Translations under genes and position numbers: made by a program
The notes under the pieces: generated by a model
Told to the model about the DNA's origin: nothing
What the model saw: only the letters and a program-made list of their open reading frames with translations
Database searches by the model: none
In this document: piece by piece, positions 15,221 through 20,391 of the stretch
Numbering within the stretch: position 1 is the first letter of the stretch
Layout: the number at the start of each line of letters is the position of its first letter
Origin: DSXH01 sp964532065
GTDB lineage: Bacteria > Bacteroidota > Ignavibacteria > Ignavibacteriales > Melioribacteraceae
Assembly: GCA_964532065.1 (NCBI GenBank)
Contig: CAZHHG010000046.1
Location: forward strand, 1 to 20,391
Length of the DNA: 20,391 nt
Direction of reading: 5' to 3'

Positions 15221-16322
15221 TTAGTTTTGAGTGAACTTGAGAAGAAATTCCTTAATAAATTCGTTAAGGTCGCCGTCCATTACACCCTGAGTATCTGAAG
15301 TTTCCCAATTAGTTCTGTGATCCTTAACCATATTATAAGGATGAAAAACATAGGAACGGATCTGGCTTCCCCATTCTATCTTCATTTTATTTTTTTCGAT
15401 CTCATCAATCTCGGCCTGCTGCTTTTCGAGTTCAATCTGATAGAGTTTCGATTTAAGGAGTTTGAATGCGTTTGTTTTATTCTGTATCTGGGAGCGTTCC
15501 GACTGACAAGCGGCAACAGTACCTGTAGGAATATGAGTAATTCTGATAGCAGTTTCCACCTTATTAACGTTCTGTCCGCCTTTGCCACCGGAGCGGTATG
15601 TATCGATTCTGAGGTCGGCGGGATTAATATCTATTTCAATTGAATCGTCAATTTCAGGGATAACGAATACCGAGGCAAATGAAGTATGCCTTCTTTTATT
15701 CGCATCGAAGGGTGAAATTCTTACAAGGCGGTGGACACCATTTTCGGCTTTCAGATAACCGTATGCAAATTCTCCCTGGACTTCAATTGTAGCGCTTTTT
15801 ATTCCGGCTCCGTCGCCGTCGAGCCAGTCGATCATCGACATTTTGTAACCGTTCTGTTCGCCCCATCGCAGATACATTCTCATAAGCATCTGAGCCCAGT
15901 CCTGAGCCTCGGTACCGCCGGCTCCTGAATGAATTGTAAGGATACAGTTTTTATCGTCGTCCTTTCCGCTAAGCATACTTTTAAGTTCAAGCGCCTCATA
16001 ATCTTTTTCAATAATAGATAACTCACTCTCCAACTCACCGGCAAGATTCTCATCCTGTTCGGCTTCGGCGAGTTCGATGAATTCTTTAAGATGATTTACC
16101 TTGGAAGAGAGATTATTCCACAGATCAACCCATGTTTGAAGAGATTTCGATTTTTGGAGTAAGGATTGAGCCGACTTTTGGTCGTTCCAGAAATTCGGTG
16201 CTTCGGACTGTTTTCTTATTTCGGATATATTTTTTTCTTTTTCATCTAATTTAAAGATAACCCCGTAGCGAATTCACTTTCGATCCTAATTCATTTAACC
16301 GTTTCAGTTGATCTTCGAACAT
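15221..16322 (-). CDS. prfB: Peptide chain release factor 2, expressed by programmed +1 frameshift
   Basis: RF2 recognises UGA and UAA and triggers peptide release. The gene is in two frames. The zero frame starts at ATG 16322 (GAGG five bases upstream) and gives MFEDQLKRLNELGSKVNS then LRGYL before TAA at 16251-16253. Skipping T16253 continues in the +1 frame (KLDEKEKNISEIRKQSEAPNFWND...) with no stop to 15221, for a product of 366 aa, the normal RF2 length. Domain 2 has the RF2 discriminator SPF (203-205) and domain 3 has GGQ (248-250). Both lie two residues before the E. coli positions. The longest single open frame (from TTG 16033, 270 aa) lacks domain 1 and would be a mis-annotation. Position of the shift after codon 23, the CTT-T slip and the upstream GGGG all fit the known prfB mechanism. 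It follows the AtuA-like small gene by 69 bases. Confidence 0.95.
16250..16265 (-). promoter_or_regulatory. prfB programmed +1 frameshift site (CGGGGTTATCTTTAAA)
   Basis: Read on the minus strand: internal Shine-Dalgarno-like GGGG (16264-16261), spacer TTAT, slippery CTT (16256-16254) followed by T, and in-frame stop TAA (16253-16251). E. coli has AGGGGG-TAT-CTT-TGA-C. The peptidyl-tRNA on CTT slips to TTT and decoding resumes at AAA. The stop is TAA, not TGA, and the base after it is A, not C. Confidence 0.92.
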
Positions 16323-16391
16323 TTGGTCCTCACTTTCAATAAGATTTATTGTTTAGACTTTTTTTTGATTTAATTATTCTTAAGCCCGACT

Positions 16392-16712
16392 TCACTCATC
16401 AATTTCGAGTTCCATACGGAGAAGAGCCGCGGCTAGAGTTTTCCCCTGTGCATCATGTTTAAGAGATACGGTTCCGCCTCCACCGAGTGTATTATGAAGA
16501 AGGAAATTAAGGGCGCGGATATTCGGGAGTTCAAATCTTTCAACTTTGCCGAGACAGATTCCTTCGAAATGTTTTTTAACTTTTTCAGCGGTCAGATATT
16601 TTTTTATAATACCGAAGCCGTTATCATCATAAGCAATAATTCCGACATTAGCGGCATCGCCTTTATCACCGCTTCTGCCGTGAGCTATATCAATCAATTT
16701 TATTTTTTTCAT
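16392..16712 (-). CDS. AtuA-like protein, small C-terminal part (ferredoxin-fold-like domain)
   Basis: Protein of 106 aa (KLIDIAHGRSGDKGDAANVGIIAYDDNGFGIIKKYLT... FLLHNTLGGGGTVSLKHDAQGKTLAAALLRMELEID). AHGRSGDKGDAANVGI and NFLLHNTLGGGG are typical of the C-terminal domain found in AtuA/DUF1446 proteins. Here it is a separate gene overlapping the large AtuA-like gene by four bases (ATGA), so translation is coupled and the two products probably form a complex equivalent to the fused form. No enzymatic activity is established for this domain as far as I know. It is followed by prfB after 69 bases. Confidence 0.82.
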   Translation of the reverse strand: MKKIKLIDIAHGRSGDKGDAANVGIIAYDDNGFGIIKKYLTAEKVKKHFEGICLGKVERFELPNIRALNFLLHNTLGGGGTVSLKHDAQGKTLAAALLRMELEIDE

Positions 16713-18076
16713 GTTGTAACAATCTCGACTTTTGGTTCAACTAATTTTTTCGGTATTAACGCAGGCCAGTACGCAACCACTTCAGCTGGTTTAGGACGGC
16801 CGCCGGCAAATCCCGTTACACTGGGCGGACCGGTCAAAATTAAGGGCGCGATCTCTTTACCGAATCTTTCAATCGCGGCATAATCGGATCCTCTCACAGC
16901 GACACGTAGCATTACTTCGTTTATTTTATTCTCATCAATTTCTTCAGACAGAGGTCCGTGACACGAGTTGTAGCCAACGAATTCCGTTCGTATCTCATCG
17001 AACTTTAGATTCAGGTTTTCAAGACGTTTCCTTAGAATCTGATCAGCCTTTCGTGCTTTACTCAAAGCATCGGGCCATGAATATGTAAGAGTTCCTACAG
17101 CCGAATACCCTGATGAGTAGGAACAAGAAACTTTATAAAACTCCGTTTCCGGGAATCCTTTAACGCCGTATACTTTTACACGGTCCTTACCGGCTTCTTC
17201 AAGACGTATAGAAGTGAAGTCCGCAACACAATCCGGAGTAATATAGTTTTTAGGATCGCCGATTTCATAAAGGAGCTGTTCAGATACTGTATCGATACTT
17301 ACTTTTCCACCGAGGGTTTCATGCTTGGTAATGATAATTTTCCCGTCCGGATAAGCCTCCGCTATCGGGAAACCGATATTTTCAATTTCGGGAACAGACT
17401 TCCATTCGGCCAGCAGATTTCCTCCGGAGGCCTGACCTCCGCATTCAAGGATGTGGCCGGCAACTGTTCCGGCGGATAGAAGGTCATAATCATTTTTTCC
17501 CCATCCGAATTCGTAGATCATCGGCGCTAATGTTAAACCGGTATCCGTTGTTCTACCGGTTATAACAATATCGGCTCCCTGTTTAAGGGCATCTACTATC
17601 GGCATCGCTCCAAAATAAACATTCGCGCTAAGCAGTTTATCTCTAACAACTGTCACAGGTTCACCGGTCTCCATATTTTTCAATTCGGAACCGCTGCTTA
17701 AGACCTCATCGATCCGGTTCAGAATATTATCGCCAAGGACGAGAGCAATTTTGAGATTGTTAATTTTGTGTTTTCTTGCGACTTCCAGAACCGCTTCGGC
17801 ACATGCTTCCGGATTTACACCGCCGCCGTTAGTAATAATCTTTATCTTTTTCTCAGCGCAAACTGGAAGAATCCGGTCCATCAATTCAGGAATATCGCGG
17901 GCATAACCGAGTTTCGGATTTTTATTTTTCTGTTTCTGAAGGATCGACATCGTTACTTCTGCAAGGTAGTCCATTACCAGATAATCTACCTGACCTGCCG
18001 TAACCTGCTGATAAGGGGCATCTATAAGATCACCCCAGAAACCCTGACCGGACGCAATTCTAATTTTATTTTTCAT
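16709..18076 (-). CDS. AtuA-like protein (DUF1446), large part
   Basis: Protein of 455 aa from ATG 18076 (MKNKIRIASGQGFWGDLIDAP); an upstream in-frame TTG at 18103 is less likely. Family hallmarks are the opening GQGFWGD, YLVMDYLAEVTMSI, ITNGGGVNPEACAE, VITGRTTDTGLTLAPMIYEFGW, AGHILECGGQASGGN and GGKVSIDTVSEQLLYEIGDPKNYITPD. These match the acyclic-terpene-utilisation AtuA/DUF1446 family. Pseudomonas atuA lies in a cluster for citronellol/geraniol breakdown, but its biochemical role is unclear. None of the other atu genes (acyl-CoA carboxylase, dehydrogenases) is present here; instead the neighbours are miaA and prfB. A role in some acyl or acid catabolism is only a guess. It lies 38 bases after miaA and overlaps the small partner gene. 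Confidence 0.85.
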   Translation of the reverse strand: MKNKIRIASGQGFWGDLIDAPYQQVTAGQVDYLVMDYLAEVTMSILQKQKNKNPKLGYARDIPELMDRILPVCAEKKIKIITNGGGVNPEACAEAVLEVARKHKINNLKIALVLGDNILNRIDEVLSSGSELKNMETGEPVTVVRDKLLSANVYFGAMPIVDALKQGADIVITGRTTDTGLTLAPMIYEFGWGKNDYDLLSAGTVAGHILECGGQASGGNLLAEWKSVPEIENIGFPIAEAYPDGKIIITKHETLGGKVSIDTVSEQLLYEIGDPKNYITPDCVADFTSIRLEEAGKDRVKVYGVKGFPETEFYKVSCSYSSGYSAVGTLTYSWPDALSKARKADQILRKRLENLNLKFDEIRTEFVGYNSCHGPLSEEIDENKINEVMLRVAVRGSDYAAIERFGKEIAPLILTGPPSVTGFAGGRPKPAEVVAYWPALIPKKLVEPKVEIVTT

Positions 18077-18114
18077 CAAACTATTTTTTTTATTCAAAGG
18101 CAAGATAGGAAAAC

Positions 18115-19044
18115 TTAATTAAGATTGGAAATTTGGCGGATTATAATCTCCGGTACGTTCAGAAGATCTTCTTTCGATTCAATACTAATCCACCTAATTC
18201 TAGAATCCTTACGGAACCAGGTCATCTGCCGCTTTGCATAGTGACGAGTATTCCGCTTTATCAATTCGGAAGCTCTATCAAGTTTAATTTCATTTTCCAG
18301 ATAGGAAATAATTTCTTTATAACCTACTGTATTAAGAGAGTTAGCATTTCTGGAAACCCCACTATTCAGAATGTTTCTAGTTTCTTCAACCAAACCGTTA
18401 TCAATCATTCTATCGACACGAGAATTGATATTCTGATATAAAGCAGCGCGGGGCCAATCGAGACCGAATTGAACAAATTGAAGATCGGTTTCCCGTTTGT
18501 AATCGCTTTGAAGCTGCCAGATCGGTTTACCTGTTAGATGAATAACCTCAAGAGAACGCATTACACGCTTCCAATTCTGAGGAAGCATTTTTGATGCACT
18601 TACAGGATCGATTTTCTCAAGTTCATCGTATAAATACCTGTTACCGAATTTCTCCCTTTTCTCTTTTAATTCAAGTCGGAATTCCTCATCGGTGTCAACT
18701 TCATTAAAGATTCCGTCTACAAGTGCATGAATATAAAGTCCCGAGCCACCTGCGACAACCGGGATTTTCCCTTTCGAAAGGATTTCATTAATAATGCGGA
18801 GTGAATCGTTTTCAAACCTGCTAACATTGTAATCTTGTTCGGGTTCGAGGAAATCGATTAGGTGATGATTTACCGAGGCGAGTTCAGATGCATTTGGTTT
18901 AGCAGTTCCGATATTAAGGTGTTTATAAATCTGACGGCTATCGGCAGAAATGATTTCGGATGAAATTCTTTTTGCCAGGTCTATTGAAACCCGGGTTTTG
19001 CCGGAACATGTAGGTCCAACAATCAGGATTACTTTTCTTTCCAT
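18115..19044 (-). CDS. miaA: tRNA dimethylallyltransferase
   Basis: Transfers a dimethylallyl group from DMAPP to N6 of A37 in tRNAs that read UNN codons, the first step to ms2i6A. The 309-aa length is normal. Visible motifs are the P-loop GPTCSGKT (10-17), ISADSRQIYKHLNIGTAKP (32-50, with catalytic Asp35 and the Thr in GTAKP), HHLIDFLEPEQDYNVSRF, VVAGGSGLYIHALVDGI, TVGYKEIISYL and TRHYAKRQMTWFRKD near the C-terminus. The ATG at 19044 overlaps the pcm coding end by 16 bases, so the two are cotranscribed. No hfq or miaB lies in the window. Confidence 0.96.
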   Translation of the reverse strand: MERKVILIVGPTCSGKTRVSIDLAKRISSEIISADSRQIYKHLNIGTAKPNASELASVNHHLIDFLEPEQDYNVSRFENDSLRIINEILSKGKIPVVAGGSGLYIHALVDGIFNEVDTDEEFRLELKEKREKFGNRYLYDELEKIDPVSASKMLPQNWKRVMRSLEVIHLTGKPIWQLQSDYKRETDLQFVQFGLDWPRAALYQNINSRVDRMIDNGLVEETRNILNSGVSRNANSLNTVGYKEIISYLENEIKLDRASELIKRNTRHYAKRQMTWFRKDSRIRWISIESKEDLLNVPEIIIRQISNLN

Positions 19045-19667
19045 CCTTCGCGTCCAACTAAAGGAACAAATGCAAAGTAAGGAACTTCATTAGTAGAAAA
19101 TTCTTCTTCGGCAGTTTTAGTAATTATTTTAAGAGTCTGAACCGACCTGTCCCCAACCGGAATAACCATTTTCCCATTAACGGCAAGTTGTCTAAGAAGG
19201 TTTTTAGGAACTCCCGGACTTCCAGCAGTTACAATTATTCCGTCGTAGGGAGAGAATTCATCCCAACCGATAGATCCGTCGCTGCATCTGGCAGCTATAC
19301 GTAAACTCAGATTATCAAAAGTCTTTAGAGCGCTATTATAGAGTTTATCATTTCTTTCGATAGTAAAGACCCGTGCACCCATCTTAAGAAGAATAGCGGC
19401 CTGATAACCTGATCCGGTTCCGATCTCCAGAATTTTATGACCCGGCTGCGGATTCAAAGCTTGAGTCATAAAAGCAACAGTATAAGGTTGGGAAATTGTC
19501 TGACCGTAACCGATCGGAAGAGCAACATCCTCATAGGCATGCTGTTTCATAATATCTGGTACAAAAAGATGTCTTTCCACACTCATAACAGCATCCAGAA
19601 CGGACTGATTGGAAATCCCTTTTCTTTTTAATTGTTCAACTAAATCTTTTCGTTCGGTTTCGTACAT
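19029..19667 (-). CDS. pcm: Protein-L-isoaspartate O-methyltransferase
   Basis: Repair enzyme that methylates L-isoaspartyl residues in damaged proteins using S-adenosylmethionine; 212 aa, a normal length. The substrate loop ALPIGYGQTISQPYTVAFM (49-67) and the SAM-binding motif ILEIGTGSGYQAAIL (79-93) are intact. The later motifs YDGIIVTAGSP and PVGDRSVQTLKII complete the fold. The ATG at 19667 has AGGA four bases upstream. It is the first gene of the long minus-strand run and is divergent from the UPF0316 gene, with 64 bases between the starts. I see no convincing -35/-10 pair in that short gap. Confidence 0.95.
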   Translation of the reverse strand: MYETERKDLVEQLKRKGISNQSVLDAVMSVERHLFVPDIMKQHAYEDVALPIGYGQTISQPYTVAFMTQALNPQPGHKILEIGTGSGYQAAILLKMGARVFTIERNDKLYNSALKTFDNLSLRIAARCSDGSIGWDEFSPYDGIIVTAGSPGVPKNLLRQLAVNGKMVIPVGDRSVQTLKIITKTAEEEFSTNEVPYFAFVPLVGREGWKEK

Positions 19668-19731
19668 TGTTCCTAAAGTATTAAATTTGCTCCGTTAAGA
19701 TAAAAAATTTTTCAGGGTTTAAATAAGAATT

Positions 19732-20253
19732 ATGAGTTTTGAAATAGTTTTAGGCGCATTAATAATAATGCTGATGAGAGTAGCCGACGTGACACTCGGT
19801 ACATTCCGTACAATCCTTGTAGTTCAGGGAAGAAAGTATATGGCCGCAATGGCCGGTTTTTTTGAAGTTCTTATCTGGATTTTCGCAATGCGGTATATAG
19901 TTCAGCACATGGACAACACAATTAATCTGATCGGTTACGCTATCGGATTCGCATTGGGTAATATTATGGGAATCACGCTGGAACAGCATGTGGCGTTGGG
20001 ATATGCGCAGATTAATATTGTATCGCTTCATCATACGGATGACATCGCCAATAAGTTAAGAAGCTCAAAATTCGGTGTAACCATATTACCTGCCGAAGGC
20101 GGTAGCGGCAGCGTTTCGATTCTTATTGTTATTGCTAAACGAAAACACCAGAAGGCAATAATGAAAATTGTGGAGTCCGTAGATAAAAGAGCATTTATAA
20201 CAGTTCAGCAATCCCGCCCCTACAGAGGATTTGTTCACGGTTCCAGGGTTTAG
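19732..20253 (+). CDS. UPF0316 membrane protein (DUF5698/DUF2179)
   Basis: Protein of 173 aa. The N-terminal half has three membrane helices (FEIVLGALIIMLMRVADVTLGTF; MAAMAGFFEVLIWIFAMRYIV; NLIGYAIGFALGNIMGITLEQ). RVADVTLGTFRTILVVQGR and GFFEVLIWI are hallmarks of the UPF0316/DUF5698 family. The C-terminal about 75 residues (HHTDDIANKLRSSKFGVTILPAEGGSGSVSILIVIAKRK...) form a soluble DUF2179 domain, which in related membrane proteins is a small alpha/beta ligand-binding module. Function is unknown. The ATG at 19732 has no clear Shine-Dalgarno sequence. It stands alone, divergent from pcm and upstream of the tRNA gene. Confidence 0.88.
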   Translation: MSFEIVLGALIIMLMRVADVTLGTFRTILVVQGRKYMAAMAGFFEVLIWIFAMRYIVQHMDNTINLIGYAIGFALGNIMGITLEQHVALGYAQINIVSLHHTDDIANKLRSSKFGVTILPAEGGSGSVSILIVIAKRKHQKAIMKIVESVDKRAFITVQQSRPYRGFVHGSRV

Positions 20254-20271
20254 AAAAAATAGATAAGATAT

Positions 20272-20300
20272 TTGAAATGAAGTGTTAATGGTGTTATATT
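20272..20300 (+). promoter_or_regulatory. Sigma-70-like promoter of tRNA-Gly
   Basis: TTGAAA (20272-20277) and TATATT (20295-20300) are separated by exactly 17 bases, each one mismatch from the housekeeping consensus. Transcription would start near 20307, about 31 bases before the mature tRNA 5' end, and no other gene lies between. Confidence 0.6.
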
Positions 20301-20337
20301 TAGGGCGCAAATTTTGAAGTATTTGAAATTTTGATAC

Positions 20338-20391
20338 GCGGGAATAGCTCAGTTGGTAGAGCGCAACCTTGCCAAGGTTGATGTCGCGGGT
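20338..20391 (+). tRNA. tRNA-Gly (anticodon GCC), 3' partial
   Basis: The first 54 positions of a tRNA are present: acceptor 5' strand GCGGGAA, D-arm GCTCAGTTGGTAGAGC, anticodon stem CAACC/GGTTG with loop TTGCCAA, variable ATGTC, and the start of the T stem GCGGG followed by T54. The anticodon GCC is at 20371-20373 and reads GGC/GGU glycine codons. The 3' half lies past the right edge of the window. Confidence 0.95.

Noticed and set aside
15221..16033. A 270-aa release factor starting at TTG 16033
   Set aside because: It lacks most of domain 1, and a complete RF2 is restored by the upstream ATG and a +1 shift at a canonical slip motif.
16251..16253. TAA as a disabling mutation making prfB a pseudogene
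   Set aside because: It sits exactly at the conserved prfB slip site with CTT-T and an upstream GGGG, and the rest of the gene is intact; prfB is essential in most bacteria.
16455..16883. A 142-aa plus-strand open frame
   Set aside because: It lies antisense to the AtuA-like pair and spans their junction; its composition (Phe, Ile, Ser rich) is typical of a shadow frame.
1..20391. CRISPR arrays, insertion sequences, phage or toxin-antitoxin genes
   Set aside because: No repeated spacers, terminal inverted repeats, transposase or integrase motifs, or paired small toxin/antitoxin frames were found; the window is dense with housekeeping genes.

Overview
The window (about 60% A+T) looks like a continuous piece of a bacterial chromosome, probably from the Ignavibacteriota/Chlorobiota side of the Bacteroidota (FCB) group. 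This placement is an inference from gene content: a GH109-type Gfo/Idh/MocA protein, a two-subunit KorAB 2-oxoacid:ferredoxin oxidoreductase and a Lol-type lipoprotein exporter. Clear Shine-Dalgarno sequences (GGAGG) argue against a flavobacterium-like lineage. No mobile element, CRISPR array or phage gene was seen.

Layout. (1) Positions 1-4441, plus strand: two FtsX-like permeases (the first cut by the left edge), a LolD-type ATPase and a Tat-signal GH109-like oxidoreductase, tightly packed and ending in a hairpin terminator shared with the convergent next unit. (2) 4483-6974, minus strand: nrnA-like DHH phosphoesterase followed by an M17 leucyl aminopeptidase. (3) 7053-9924, minus strand: korA (gamma-alpha fusion) and korB, overlapping and closed by a strong intrinsic terminator at 6992-7023. 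(4) 10102-11742, minus strand: glutamine-dependent NAD+ synthetase. (5) 11913-13264, plus strand: a PspC-domain protein and a LiaF-like membrane protein, probably an envelope-stress pair, divergent from nadE. (6) 13287-19667, minus strand: a nine-gene run in transcription order pcm, miaA, AtuA-like large and small parts, prfB, a lone cyclic-nucleotide-binding domain protein, yjbQ, a WaaE-like glycosyltransferase and a short MGMT-family protein. (7) 19732-20253, plus strand: a UPF0316 membrane protein. (8) A tRNA-Gly(GCC), cut by the right edge, with a good sigma-70-like promoter.

Most of the window is housekeeping: envelope biogenesis, central carbon metabolism, cofactor synthesis, tRNA modification and translation termination. 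The most notable feature is prfB. Its true start lies about 290 bases upstream of the longest single open frame, and the two parts join by a programmed +1 frameshift at CTT-T. The in-frame stop there is TAA instead of the usual TGA, which bears on how RF2 autoregulation could work. I did not find convincing evidence of a wholly new biological system.
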